Source: Empedobacter sedimenti (lineage in GTDB: Bacteria; Bacteroidota; Bacteroidia; Flavobacteriales; Weeksellaceae). From it: a DNA stretch of 64,000 nt. The position numbers and the translations under genes are program-made. Under the pieces are notes generated by a model. It had not been told where the DNA came from and did no database searches. It was given only the letters and a program-made list of their open reading frames with translations. Positions 32,418 to 41,872 of this stretch are shown one piece after another (the first letter of the stretch is position 1; every line of letters starts with the position of its first letter). Location: positions 97,971-161,970 of the forward strand of contig NZ_JASCQG010000009.1 in the NCBI RefSeq assembly GCF_030005555.1. Reading direction: 5' to 3'.

Positions 32418-33647
32418 TTAAATTGATTTAATTTCAAAACCTAATTGTTTCCAATCTTCCCAAAATGTTGGATATGACTTTTCTACCACCATTTCATTCT
32501 CAATTTTAATTGGGTAAATTTGAGACAAAGGCGCCATACACATTGCCATTCTATGATCATTGTAAGTCGCTAAAGTTGGTGTTTCTTCAAAATGATTATA
32601 ACCTTCAATTGTTAAAGAATCGTTGGTAATTGTAATAATTGCTCCAAATTTTTCTAACTCATTTTTAAGTGCAACTAAACGATCAGTTTCTTTAATTTTT
32701 AATGTTTCTAAACCGGTTAAATGACATTTTACTTTCAATCCTACACAAGTTGCAGCAATGGTTTGCGCAATATCTGGTGTGTTGATTAAATTTAATTCGA
32801 TGATAGATTTTGGAATGAAATTTTCTTCATTTTTCAATGATAAAAATCCATTTTCGAAACTTGAAATTACACCGAAATTATCTGCATAAATATGTTGTAA
32901 AGCTGAATCTCCTTGCAAAGAATCTTCGAAATAAGTTGAAATTTTCACTTCAGAATTCTGTGATAAAGCAATCAAACTATAATAATATGAAGCTGAGCTC
33001 CAATCTGATTCTACTTGTAAATTTTGCGCTTTAATATTTTCTGTAAATGGAATTTTGATTGTATTTCCTTCGAAAATAGCTTCAATTCCAACTTTATTCA
33101 ACAATTGAATTGTCATTTGAATATAAGGAACAGAAATAATTTTTCCATCCAAATTAATTGTCAAACCATTTTCTAATTTCGTCCCGATTAAACACAAAGC
33201 AGTAATGTATTGCGAACTAATATTAGAAGGTATTGTAATTGAATTTTTCGTTAATTTTTTTCCAACAATTGATAAAGGTGGAAAACCTTCATTTTCTTGA
33301 TACGAAATTTCTGCACCCAACTCATTCAAGGCATCAACCAAAACTTTTATTGGGCGTTGTTTCATTCTTTCAGAGCCCGTTAACGTTACTTTTCGCCCAT
33401 CTTGAATAGAAAAATAAGCCGTCAAAAATCGCATTGCTGTTCCCGCATGGTGAATGTCAATTAAGTCCGTTTTGTTTGCCAGAGCTTTTTGCATTAATTG
33501 AGAATCTTCAGAATTTGAAACATTTTCTAATGTCAAAACATTCTCAAATAATTGATTCAATAATAATAAACGATTGCTCTCGCTTTTAGATCCTGTGATG
33601 GCTAATTGATTGTTTATCGGAGATTTTAGAGCAGAAATTTCAATCAT
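32418..33647 (-). CDS. aroA: 3-phosphoshikimate 1-carboxyvinyltransferase (EPSP synthase)
   Basis: 409 aa. Substrate-binding motifs in order: TGSKSESNRLLLL (near 18-30), HHAGTAMRFLTAYF, GSERMKQRPIKVLVDAL, ESDWSSASYYYSLIA and YNDHRMAMCMAPL. It condenses shikimate-3-phosphate with phosphoenolpyruvate on the way to chorismate. The position-96-type glycine region reads DIHHAGTAMR, somewhat unlike the E. coli LGNAGTAMR, as in other Bacteroidota. It lies 2 bp after the MazG-like gene, so they form a small operon. It feeds the Phe/Tyr operon further along the window. Confidence 0.94.
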   Translation of the reverse strand: MIEISALKSPINNQLAITGSKSESNRLLLLNQLFENVLTLENVSNSEDSQLMQKALANKTDLIDIHHAGTAMRFLTAYFSIQDGRKVTLTGSERMKQRPIKVLVDALNELGAEISYQENEGFPPLSIVGKKLTKNSITIPSNISSQYITALCLIGTKLENGLTINLDGKIISVPYIQMTIQLLNKVGIEAIFEGNTIKIPFTENIKAQNLQVESDWSSASYYYSLIALSQNSEVKISTYFEDSLQGDSALQHIYADNFGVISSFENGFLSLKNEENFIPKSIIELNLINTPDIAQTIAATCVGLKVKCHLTGLETLKIKETDRLVALKNELEKFGAIITITNDSLTIEGYNHFEETPTLATYNDHRMAMCMAPLSQIYPIKIENEMVVEKSYPTFWEDWKQLGFEIKSI

Positions 33648-33649
33648 AT

Positions 33650-33976
33650 TTATTTTAATTTATCATTATTTTGATGACGATCGTGATCACGTTTTGTTTT
33701 ATAATCTAATTTTTTATAAAAAGCTGATTCCAAATCAACTCCTGTTTGATTTGCTAAACAAAGCGCTACAAAAATAACATCAGCCAATTCTTCGCCTAGA
33801 TCTTTGTTTTTGTCTGATTCTTTCTCTGATTGTTCACCATAACGACGAGCAATAATACGTGCAACCTCTCCAACTTCTTCTGTTAATTGTGCCATATTTG
33901 TTAACTCGTTAAAATAACGAACACCATGTTCTTTTATCCAATTATCAACGTCTAATTGTGCTTGTTTAAGACTCAT
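33650..33976 (-). CDS. MazG-like nucleotide pyrophosphohydrolase
   Basis: 108 aa from ATG 33976; the frame is open for 45 more bases upstream, but MSLKQAQLDVDNWIKEHGVRYFN is the standard family start. The metal-binding EExxE pattern is in LTEEVGEVARIIARRYGE and the second acidic pair in LGEELADVIFVALCLA. All-alpha NTP-PPase of the short MazG type, which removes non-canonical nucleotides. The basic, Asp-rich end RDHDRHQNND may add metal binding. Upstream gene of the aroA pair. Confidence 0.87.
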   Translation of the reverse strand: MSLKQAQLDVDNWIKEHGVRYFNELTNMAQLTEEVGEVARIIARRYGEQSEKESDKNKDLGEELADVIFVALCLANQTGVDLESAFYKKLDYKTKRDHDRHQNNDKLK

Positions 33977-34011
33977 TTTATTAAAATTTGTTGATGTAAA
34001 TGTACAAAAAT

Positions 34012-34042
34012 AAAAAGCCAACTCACGTTAGGAGTTGGCTTT
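34012..34042 (-). terminator. Terminator after the DUF3857 genes
   Basis: Stem AAAGCCAACTC / GAGTTGGCTTT with a 7-base loop; the T tract lies on the minus strand. It ends the dtd-DUF3857 operon. Confidence 0.85.
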
Positions 34043-34063
34043 ATTAGTGGTTTCGAAATTATT

Positions 34064-36082
34064 TTATTTTTTTACTAAAATTACCTGCTGACTTTCTGAA
34101 TTAATGATGTTTGTTAAAAATTCTTTCAGTGATTTGTAATATTGAGGAGGCAGAACGCTATAAGGCATAATCTTTTTTGTTTGCGCTATAATGTAACCAT
34201 CCTTTTCAATTACTTTAGAACCATATCCACCAGTGTTATCTGGCATTGATAATTGCTTTTCAGTTGGTAAAGATTCTACTTTATAACCTTCTGGGATTTT
34301 AATTTTGACTGTATTTGTATTACTAATTGGCGCACCAAACTCGATATTATAATTACGTTGATCTAAATTTAGATGATGTTTAGTATTTGCAATAAACAAA
34401 AATGGGTTGAATAGGATTTTATTTCCTGCAACATCAGCTTTTACATCACTAAATTTGAATTGATGACGAATTAAATCTTTTTTGTTGTCTTGTGTTTTGA
34501 AATCTGAAATTTCAAAATTATAATCCTCAGTGTATTCTTTTTCGAAAGCTTTAGGATCATTTGTTATTTCATTTAAATCATACATGTAAAAATAATTATC
34601 TCTAACGCTAGCATAAGTACCCGTAATACTTCCGTCAGCAGTTAATTCTGCTGTGATCGTTTTGTTATCTGATGTTTCGACAGAATTACGAAGCGGAATT
34701 TCTTTTATTCCTTTACTAGTAACCATAAATCCTCTATCGTTTATTGCACGAATTGGAAGCAGATTGATTTGAGAGTTTTTGTCTGTTGCGTCCATTAGGT
34801 AAAAATCTTCCCCCATTGAAACTCCAACAATCACATAATTTAGTTTGCTTCGCGATGGAAAAGAATAATTTAACACACCGTTTTGTACTGTACTCAAAAC
34901 AATTGGATTAGCATCTATACCAGCTTTTTTAAGCATTGATGTTAACATTAAGTTGATATCAGCTGTATTTCCAGATTTTTCATTAAACGCTTTTCTCAAA
35001 CCTTTGTCAGTGTATTCTCCGTAATAATCATTCCAAGTCATATTATTTTTTACGTAGTTAAAAATAGCAAGCATTTTATCTACAGGTGTTGATTTTCCTG
35101 CTATAGTAGTATTTACAGCTTCATCTAAGAATCCATTACCATTCAATTCACGACCAAAACTTTCATGATCCATTAAATCTTTACCAATTTGTTCCCAAGT
35201 TGTTGAATAATTCTCTGAAGCTCTTCCTGGAGCAACAAACGAAGCTAGCTCAAAATTGATACTCGATAACATATTGCGAGGATTTAAAACATATGCTTCG
35301 TTAGCATAAGTTGGTAAGTTTGATAAGGAATATGTTTGAGTGTTAATTTTTAATTTTTGACTACTTGATGTTGCTCCTTGATTACCCATATCTCCACCAA
35401 ATGATGTAACGCCTCTGTTACCAAATGAAGTACTTGAATAAGTGTCCTCTTTAGAATTAGTTGTTACTTTTGGCGCAAAGCTTCCTCTTAAATCTTGTTG
35501 AAAGTTGAAAAACTCTTGGCTTTGCATCGTTAGATTACTCTTTACAACTGGAATTGACTGCTGAAAATACCAAGTATCTGTTTGATTGACAAATGGAGAA
35601 AGGACTTCGTAAGAATATTCTAAAATTGAACCATTTTTTACATTTGGAAATGTAAACGTTTGTTTGTCCATAAAACGATGAACTTTTTCTTGAAAAATAT
35701 CTTTTTTCTCAACTTTCTGTTCAACTATTTTTCCGTTGTCAAGGTTGTAAGTAACCGCTTTTAGAGATAATATTTTTTCATAATCTCCCGTTGCATTTTT
35801 TCTTAATGGAATTTCAATTTTTAAAACGTCATCAGGTGTTTTGTCTTTATCAAAAACTATGACTCTGTAAAAAACACGCTTTGTTTGTTCTACTCCTCCT
35901 TGTGATGTATTGAAACTGACTTTATAATTACCGTCTGCATATAAAACTTCTGCCGGAGCATCCGTTTGTATTGTACTTTTTGTTTTCTCAAAATCTTGTT
36001 TTGATATTTTACCAAATTTCACATCTTGTGCAAAACTTGATACTGTCGCTATAGTAGCTACAATTGTAAAGATTGTTTTCAT
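34064..36082 (-). CDS. DUF3857 / transglutaminase-fold protein, catalytic residues apparently lost
   Basis: 672 aa with a signal peptide (about 1-18, VSSFAQD). The DUF3857 domain covers about 50-240 (KRVFYRVIVFDKD, GSILEYSYEVLSPF), and a transglutaminase-like domain lies near 315-430. Where active members have a Cys-containing GDC or GNC motif this one reads SGNTADINLML, and the usual His position (NHVIV) reads NYVIV; only YLMDATD keeps the acidic residue. So it is probably a non-enzymatic member. Secreted, function unknown. Seven bases downstream of a paralogue that keeps its Cys and His. Confidence 0.82.
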   Translation of the reverse strand: MKTIFTIVATIATVSSFAQDVKFGKISKQDFEKTKSTIQTDAPAEVLYADGNYKVSFNTSQGGVEQTKRVFYRVIVFDKDKTPDDVLKIEIPLRKNATGDYEKILSLKAVTYNLDNGKIVEQKVEKKDIFQEKVHRFMDKQTFTFPNVKNGSILEYSYEVLSPFVNQTDTWYFQQSIPVVKSNLTMQSQEFFNFQQDLRGSFAPKVTTNSKEDTYSSTSFGNRGVTSFGGDMGNQGATSSSQKLKINTQTYSLSNLPTYANEAYVLNPRNMLSSINFELASFVAPGRASENYSTTWEQIGKDLMDHESFGRELNGNGFLDEAVNTTIAGKSTPVDKMLAIFNYVKNNMTWNDYYGEYTDKGLRKAFNEKSGNTADINLMLTSMLKKAGIDANPIVLSTVQNGVLNYSFPSRSKLNYVIVGVSMGEDFYLMDATDKNSQINLLPIRAINDRGFMVTSKGIKEIPLRNSVETSDNKTITAELTADGSITGTYASVRDNYFYMYDLNEITNDPKAFEKEYTEDYNFEISDFKTQDNKKDLIRHQFKFSDVKADVAGNKILFNPFLFIANTKHHLNLDQRNYNIEFGAPISNTNTVKIKIPEGYKVESLPTEKQLSMPDNTGGYGSKVIEKDGYIIAQTKKIMPYSVLPPQYYKSLKEFLTNIINSESQQVILVKK

Positions 36083-36089
36083 ATTAGTG

Positions 36090-37982
36090 TTATAGTTTTT
36101 CTAAAAGTAATTTAGTGTTGTCATAGCCAGCAATTTGTCTGCGAAATTCTACATAATCGTTGTATTTTTCTTTTGCAAAAGTTCCAGAAAATTGTTTGTA
36201 AACTCGTTTTATTTCGAAAGTGTTATTTTCTTTAGGATTGATCTCTAATTGATATTCACCAAAAGCAGATTTAATAGTTAAAGCATCAAATTTTTGAGGC
36301 ATTTTATAGCCTATTGGCAATGTTAATAAGTAAGAAACTTGGTCTACATAACCAGTTTCTACATTAAAATCAAATTTGCGATCCTTAGATTTTTTAAGAG
36401 AAGTTTCTTCTCTATTAACAGGAATCATATTTATGATAATATTATTTCCTTGTACTTTGGCGTAATTTGGCGCAGAAAATTCAAAGTTTGATGTAAAAAT
36501 AGCCTCTTTCCAATTGTTGTTGAAATCTTTCTTTTTGAATGTAATTCCTTGTAAGTAAGAAAAACGATTTTTTAAACTACTCTCTAAATCTTTAGGAGTG
36601 TATTGACTAAAACGTGAGAAATTCTCGTAAAGTAAACCTTTTGTAGTCTCAGAAAACTGGAAATTTAACGTTCCATCAGAGGAAATTGTTGCATTTCCTT
36701 CAACAAGTAATTGATTATCTTCTGTTTTGAATTGTTGTGCTGGAATAATTTTTCCTCCTTCATGATCTACAATCAATACTTTTCTATTTCCTGCAAAATC
36801 GCCTAAATAGTTGTATGGAGCAGTCTGGCTAGTTGCTTCTAACCAAACTTCTTGATCTTTTAGCGGAACAAAAACTATCATATGATTGCCTTGTTGATAC
36901 ATCATTTGTTCATCAATATCAACAGGATTTCCTGCGTATAAAATAGTGTGATACGATTTTATGTTTACAGCATCTAACATTCCGATCATATAATTAGAAA
37001 GTGCTTTGCAATCGCCATAACTTTTACTTTCTACATAAGAGTTAGGAAAAGGAGAAAGTCCACCAATGCCAAGCTGTACGCCAATATATCGAACTTTGTT
37101 TTGTAAATGTTTGTATAAAATTTGTACTTTTTCTTGATCAGTTTTGGCATCTTTTATCAAATCTTGAAAGTAGGCTTTTTGCGCTGGAGTGAAATCTAAC
37201 TTTGAACGAATTAAATTATCAAAAGTCCATTTTCCGTAATCATTCCAATTATCAAAATTTCCTTTAACACCATCAATATTAATCTGATTTGAGGCTAAAA
37301 TTGCTTGTGGAAAAATTTTGCGTCCACTAACCATTTTATCTTCTTCGTTGAACGCTGATATATTGCTCAACGAATAATTTAAATTATTGTTATCACCCGT
37401 TTTTGAGATTTCAAAACCTTTGAAATTGTCTTCTTTCAATCGAATAATTGACGTGGTTTTGTTTACAAATTGATAAGATGATTTCTCTATTGCTAAATTT
37501 GGCGCTTTAATTGGCATCCATCTCGGAATCCAAAGTGTATTTTTTGTCGTCGTTGTTATTTTGTAATGAATAGTATACGGATATGTTGTGGGAGTATAAT
37601 TTAGATACTTTATACGATCGTCCGTGTACATTTGACCACCAGTTACATAGCTTTGATCACTGAAATCTTTGGTTTTGAATTTTTTTATTTCTTTACCATT
37701 TGCATCATAAAGTGTGGCTTCAAATAAATCGATTCTTGTATTTGGACTATAATCTGTTTGGGCACCAACGTAATTATCCCCAGCTTTACTCAAAACTGTT
37801 ACAACAACATCTTCGGTATATTTTAACTCATCTATTTTTAACAGCTCAATTTTCTCATCATTTTGTCTTACAACAGCGTAAGCATCTGTGAGTAAATTTG
37901 CCGGAATTTGGTCTATCGCATAGTTTTGAGCAAAACTAAAAGTACTAATAGATAATGAAATTGTTAGTAGAGTTTTATTCAT
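36090..37982 (-). CDS. DUF3857 / transglutaminase-like secreted protein
   Basis: 630 aa with a signal peptide ending near residue 18 (STFSFAQN). DUF3857 is at about 45-235 (IHYKITTTTKNTLWIPRW). The transglutaminase core keeps the likely nucleophile in SYGDCKALSNYM and a His in QGNHMIVFVPL, with WLEATSQ at the acidic position (Glu instead of the more common Asp). The C-terminal part is beta-rich. Papain-like fold proteins of this kind are common in Bacteroidota and of unknown substrate. In an operon between dtd (12 bp upstream) and its degenerate paralogue. Confidence 0.85.
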   Translation of the reverse strand: MNKTLLTISLSISTFSFAQNYAIDQIPANLLTDAYAVVRQNDEKIELLKIDELKYTEDVVVTVLSKAGDNYVGAQTDYSPNTRIDLFEATLYDANGKEIKKFKTKDFSDQSYVTGGQMYTDDRIKYLNYTPTTYPYTIHYKITTTTKNTLWIPRWMPIKAPNLAIEKSSYQFVNKTTSIIRLKEDNFKGFEISKTGDNNNLNYSLSNISAFNEEDKMVSGRKIFPQAILASNQINIDGVKGNFDNWNDYGKWTFDNLIRSKLDFTPAQKAYFQDLIKDAKTDQEKVQILYKHLQNKVRYIGVQLGIGGLSPFPNSYVESKSYGDCKALSNYMIGMLDAVNIKSYHTILYAGNPVDIDEQMMYQQGNHMIVFVPLKDQEVWLEATSQTAPYNYLGDFAGNRKVLIVDHEGGKIIPAQQFKTEDNQLLVEGNATISSDGTLNFQFSETTKGLLYENFSRFSQYTPKDLESSLKNRFSYLQGITFKKKDFNNNWKEAIFTSNFEFSAPNYAKVQGNNIIINMIPVNREETSLKKSKDRKFDFNVETGYVDQVSYLLTLPIGYKMPQKFDALTIKSAFGEYQLEINPKENNTFEIKRVYKQFSGTFAKEKYNDYVEFRRQIAGYDNTKLLLEKL

Positions 37983-37994
37983 ATTAGTGTTAAT

Positions 37995-38444
37995 TTATTC
38001 TTTGTTTTTTGAATCGATGAAAATTGTTACAGGACCATCATTTAGCAATTCAACTTTCATATCTGCTCCAAAAATTCCTTTTTGTACAGGTTGATAAGTT
38101 TTTTCTAAGACGCTCAAAAATTCCTCATATTGTTCTACAGCCAAATCTGGTTTAGATGCTTTTACATAGGAAGGTCTATTTCCTTTTTTAGTTGCAGCAT
38201 GAAGTGTAAATTGCGAAACAACTAATATTTCACCTTTTGTTTGTTGTACATCCAAGTTCATCACTTGGTTTTCATCATTAAAAATTCTGAGTTGAATGAT
38301 TTTTTTTGCTATCCATTCAAAATCTTCTGTTGTGTCATCAGGTTCAAAACCAACTAAGGCTAAAATGCCGTGCTGAATTTTTCCTGTAATTTTTCCATCT
38401 ACAGTTACAGACGCGTGTTGTACACGTTGTATTATTGTTCGCAT
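37995..38444 (-). CDS. dtd: D-aminoacyl-tRNA deacylase
   Basis: 149 aa. Start MRTIIQRVQHASVTVDG is diagnostic. The two active-site motifs are present: LVVSQFTLHA (SQxTL) and the cross-subunit NDGPVTIFID (Gly-Pro of the GP motif). It removes D-amino acids (and Gly from tRNA-Ala) mis-attached to tRNA. First gene of an operon with the two DUF3857 proteins. Confidence 0.96.
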   Translation of the reverse strand: MRTIIQRVQHASVTVDGKITGKIQHGILALVGFEPDDTTEDFEWIAKKIIQLRIFNDENQVMNLDVQQTKGEILVVSQFTLHAATKKGNRPSYVKASKPDLAVEQYEEFLSVLEKTYQPVQKGIFGADMKVELLNDGPVTIFIDSKNKE

Positions 38445-38490
38445 AAGTTGAACATTAAATTTTTAGAAATTTAAGAAAAATTTAAGAAAT

Positions 38491-38534
38491 AAAAAATGCG
38501 TTACAACAATTTGGTTAGGTTAAAGTTGTAACGC
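38491..38534 (-). terminator. Terminator after the 90-aa hypothetical gene
   Basis: GCGTTACAAC (38498-38507) and GTTGTAACGC (38525-38534) form a perfect 10-bp stem with a 17-base loop; on the minus strand it is followed by ATTTTTT. Confidence 0.75.
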
Positions 38535-38571
38535 GTCAATTAGTAATTTAAGTTTGAAAAGTAATCTCTAT

Positions 38572-38844
38572 TTACATTAGCTGATTATAAAGCAATTCAT
38601 CCTTAGCAATGATGATATAATCCAATTCATATAATTTTGAAACTTGTTTTGCTAAAGCAATATCTTTCTCAATTCGTTGAATAAGTTTTGTATGATTTTT
38701 ATATGCTGTACTTTCTACAACCCATAATTTATTTGGGTTAATCGCTTGCCAATTCATCAACTCTAATTGTTTTGTAAAAGCCTCTTTTTGAGCTTTAGTA
38801 CATTCAACAAAGTCTAAAGCAATTTGTACAGAAAAATCCATCAT
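38572..38844 (-). CDS. Small hypothetical protein
   Basis: 90 aa, not recognised. No signal peptide or membrane segment; mixed alpha/beta look with MDFSVQIALDFVE at the start and LYELDYIIIAKDELLY near the end. The start may be at either of two adjacent ATG codons. Bounded by the rsgA terminator upstream and its own strong terminator downstream, which supports a real monocistronic gene. It has typical neighbour codon use. Confidence 0.65.
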   Translation of the reverse strand: MMDFSVQIALDFVECTKAQKEAFTKQLELMNWQAINPNKLWVVESTAYKNHTKLIQRIEKDIALAKQVSKLYELDYIIIAKDELLYNQLM

Positions 38845-38916
38845 TGTTTTGTTTTGACAAACTTAAAATGATTTTATATGATATTTTTACGTGAAACCGT
38901 AATTAGCTTATTTTAA

Positions 38917-38949
38917 ATAAAAAAAGCCATTTCGGATTGAAATGACTTT
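38917..38949 (-). terminator. Terminator at the end of the aromatic operon (after rsgA)
   Basis: AAAGCCATTTC / GAAATGACTTT with a 5-base loop and one mismatch; the T tract is on the minus strand (A tract 38917-38925). Confidence 0.8.
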
Positions 38950-38973
38950 ATAAATATGATTAAAAAAAAAGGA

Positions 38974-39891
38974 TTAATCCGTGTAAATTTCTTCTTCTAA
39001 AAAAGTAAGGTAATTATCATAGCGAGAATCTGCAATTTCTCCGTTTTCTACTGCGGTTTTTACAGCACATTTTGGTTCGTTGACGTGAATACAGTTGTCA
39101 AATTTACATTCGCTCTTTAACGCTAAAATCTCAGGAAAATAACCTTGTAAATCTGATTTTTCGATATGTACTAAACCAAATTCCTTTATTCCAGGAGTAT
39201 CAATAATAAAACCTCCAAAAGGCCATTCGTACATCTGTGCAAAAGTTGTGGTATGTTGTCCTTTGCTATTAAAATCAGAAACTTCGTGTGTTTTTAGATT
39301 TAATTCTGGGTTTAAAGCATTCAATAAAGTAGATTTTCCAACACCAGAATGTCCAGAAACTAAACTAACTTTATCTTTCATGTACTCTTTTACCAAGTCT
39401 AAATTATGACCAGATTCTGCAGAAATTTCTAAACTATCATAACCAATAGAATTGTAAATCGATTTATAAAAAGCTAAATCTGCTAATTCTTCTTCTTTGT
39501 AAATGTCAATTTTATTGTATAAAATAACAACCGGAATATGATAAGCTTCTGCTGTAATTAAAAAACGATCAATAAAACCAAAAGATGTTTTTGGATTAGA
39601 AAGTGTTACAACCAAAAATGCCACATCAATATTAGACGCTATAATGTGGGTTTTTTTTGAGAGATTGACTGATTTTCTGATGATGTAATTCTTGCGTTCG
39701 TGAATTTTTGTAATCACAGCAATTTCATCTTTATCTATTTCAAAATCTACTTCATCACCAACTGCAATAGGATTGGTGTGCTTGATATTTGCGATTCTAA
39801 ACTTTCCTCTAATTCTTGCCTGAAAAGTTGTACCATCTTCTGTACGAAGATGGTACCAACTACCAGTAGATTTTACTACAATTCCTTTCAA
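38974..39891 (-). CDS. rsgA: Ribosome small-subunit-dependent GTPase RsgA
   Basis: 305 aa. An OB-fold domain (about 1-70) precedes a circularly permuted GTPase domain: G4 YNKIDIY before G1 GHSGVGKSTLLNAL and G3 DTPGIKEF. The C-terminal zinc site has CKFDNCIHVNEPKC (Cys/His). It checks late 30S subunit maturation. It lies 6 bases after the DAHP synthase gene, so it appears to be the last gene of the Phe/Tyr operon, an unexpected partner. Confidence 0.95.
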   Translation of the reverse strand: MKGIVVKSTGSWYHLRTEDGTTFQARIRGKFRIANIKHTNPIAVGDEVDFEIDKDEIAVITKIHERKNYIIRKSVNLSKKTHIIASNIDVAFLVVTLSNPKTSFGFIDRFLITAEAYHIPVVILYNKIDIYKEEELADLAFYKSIYNSIGYDSLEISAESGHNLDLVKEYMKDKVSLVSGHSGVGKSTLLNALNPELNLKTHEVSDFNSKGQHTTTFAQMYEWPFGGFIIDTPGIKEFGLVHIEKSDLQGYFPEILALKSECKFDNCIHVNEPKCAVKTAVENGEIADSRYDNYLTFLEEEIYTD

Positions 39892-39897
39892 TATGTA

Positions 39898-40977
39898 TTA
39901 AATTTTTTCTTCTCTTTTCACCATAATTTGGTTTTGCTGAGCAACCGATTCTTGGTGAATTGCTTGTAATAATTTATCAACAAAATCTTCTGATAAACCT
40001 AAAGACATTCCTGCCTTGATTGAGTTATCTTTGATTTGTTTCCAACGATCTGGCTGAAAAACAGCAACGTTATGATCTTTTTTTAATTCTCCGATAGAAT
40101 TTGCAACTTTCATACGTTGTGCAATTGTATCTAAAATTGAGCTATCTAATTCATCAATTTGATGACGTAAATTCTCAATACCAGTTTTGTAAATAGAATC
40201 TGGATCATCAGAAACGCGAATTTCTAAATCTTTTAAGATTTCTAGTAAACGAGCTGGTGTAATTTGCTGTGCAGCATCAGACCAAGCTTCGTCAGGATTA
40301 TTGTGCGTTTCGATCATTAATCCATTGTACTCAAAATTGAATGCTTGTTGCGCAACATCAAATAATCCTGTTCTGTTACCACAAATGTGAGATGGATCAC
40401 AAATGATAGGAATATTTGGTAATTTATTTTTGAAATCTAATGCGATTTGCCATTGTGGATCATTACGGTATTTTGTCTTTTTGTAAGAAGAGAAACCACG
40501 GTGAATAGCACCTAAATTTTTGATTCCTTGCCCTTCTAAACGCTCCAAAGCACCAATCCATAAATCTAAATCCGGATTTACAGGGTTTTTAACTAAAACT
40601 GTTTTATCAGTATCGCGTAAAGCTTCTGCAATTTCTTGTACTGTAAAAGGGTTTACAGTAGAACGAGCTCCAATCCATAAAACGTCAACATCATACTCTA
40701 ACGCTAATTTTGCGTGATTAGCATTGGCGATTTCAGTCGCGATTTTCATTCCGAATTCGTCTTTTACTTTTTTCAACCAGTTTAACCCGATTGCTCCAAC
40801 TCCTTCAAAACAATTTGGTTTAGTACGAGGTTTCCAAATTCCTGCACGGAAAACTTGAACGTAATCTTTGTCCAAATCTTCAGCGATTGTCATCATTTGT
40901 TTTTCACTTTCTGCACTACAAGGTCCAGCAATGATCATTGGTTTGTCGTATTCTTTTATCCAGTTATTGTTTTCCAT
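39898..40977 (-). CDS. DAHP synthase fused to type II chorismate mutase
   Basis: 359 aa bifunctional enzyme. The N-terminal DAHP synthase (about 1-260) starts MIIAGPCSAES and has GARSTVNPFTVQE, PVNPDLDLWIGALERL, GAIHRGFSS and CDPSHICGNR. The C-terminal AroQ-type chorismate mutase (about 270-359) has NLRHQIDELDSSILDTIAQR and the GELKK segment. It catalyses the first step of the shikimate pathway and chorismate to prephenate, which feeds both pheA and tyrA products. Between tyrA (46 bp upstream) and rsgA. The fusion is usual in Bacteroidota and may give feedback control through the mutase domain. Confidence 0.95.
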   Translation of the reverse strand: MENNNWIKEYDKPMIIAGPCSAESEKQMMTIAEDLDKDYVQVFRAGIWKPRTKPNCFEGVGAIGLNWLKKVKDEFGMKIATEIANANHAKLALEYDVDVLWIGARSTVNPFTVQEIAEALRDTDKTVLVKNPVNPDLDLWIGALERLEGQGIKNLGAIHRGFSSYKKTKYRNDPQWQIALDFKNKLPNIPIICDPSHICGNRTGLFDVAQQAFNFEYNGLMIETHNNPDEAWSDAAQQITPARLLEILKDLEIRVSDDPDSIYKTGIENLRHQIDELDSSILDTIAQRMKVANSIGELKKDHNVAVFQPDRWKQIKDNSIKAGMSLGLSEDFVDKLLQAIHQESVAQQNQIMVKREEKI

Positions 40978-41023
40978 AACATTTACAAATTTAAGGTTTA
41001 ATATTTATTTTATTTGAGAGTAA

Positions 41024-41872
41024 TTATTTATTTAATATTCGACGTATGTCGTTTGTGTTTTTTAAATATTGATGAATATCTTCGGCATCTTTTTCTTCGA
41101 TCATTTTTCTGATTTTAGAAATTTGTGTTTGATAAGCATCAATAGCATTGAGTAAATTTTCTCGATTCTGAATCAAAATTGGCGTCCACATATCAGGAGA
41201 ACTTTTTGCCAAACGAACCGTAGATTCGAAACCAGATCCAGCCATGTCAAAAATTGCATCTTCGTTTTTTTCTTCTTCCAAAACTGTTTGTCCTAACGCA
41301 AAAGATGTAATATGTGAAAGATGAGAAACGTAGGCAATGTGCGCATCATGCGCCTCCGAAGTCATTGTTTTGACATTCATCCAAAGCGATTGATAAATTT
41401 TTCTCACTTTTTTTACCGCTTCTTTTTCGCTTTCTTCAATATCACACAAAATCGCAACTTTGTTCAAAAACAATTCAGGAAAAGCTGCTTTTGGCCCAGA
41501 ATTTTCTGTTCCTGCGATTGGATGCGTAGCTACAAATTGTTTTCTTTTGGGATGATTTGCTACTTTTTTACAAATTCCAGCTTTTGTCGATCCCATATCC
41601 ATTACAATTGTTTTATCATTAATTTGATCTAAAATCTCTGGTAAAACTTTTTGGATCGTATTAATTGGAACCGCAATCACGACTAAATCTGATTGAGAAA
41701 GCGCTTCACCTAAAGGAGCAATTTCATCTACAATTCCTAATTCTAAAGCTTGTATTTGATGTTCGATATTTTGATCAACTCCGATTATTTTCTCTGCAAC
41801 ACCAACTTTTTTCAGAGCTAAAGCAAAAGAACCTCCGATTAATCCTAAACCGATTACAGAAATTGTTTTCAT
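41024..41872 (-). CDS. tyrA: Prephenate dehydrogenase
   Basis: 282 aa. The Rossmann motif GLGLIGGSFALAL is at about 7-19. The active-site region VATHPIAGTENSGPKAA (catalytic His in HP), HIAYVSHLSHITSFAL and FDMAGSGFESTVRLAKSSPDMW follow. It makes 4-hydroxyphenylpyruvate from prephenate with NAD(P). Its start overlaps the aminotransferase end by 4 bases, so the two are translationally coupled within the pheA operon. Confidence 0.94.
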   Translation of the reverse strand: MKTISVIGLGLIGGSFALALKKVGVAEKIIGVDQNIEHQIQALELGIVDEIAPLGEALSQSDLVVIAVPINTIQKVLPEILDQINDKTIVMDMGSTKAGICKKVANHPKRKQFVATHPIAGTENSGPKAAFPELFLNKVAILCDIEESEKEAVKKVRKIYQSLWMNVKTMTSEAHDAHIAYVSHLSHITSFALGQTVLEEEKNEDAIFDMAGSGFESTVRLAKSSPDMWTPILIQNRENLLNAIDAYQTQISKIRKMIEEKDAEDIHQYLKNTNDIRRILNK

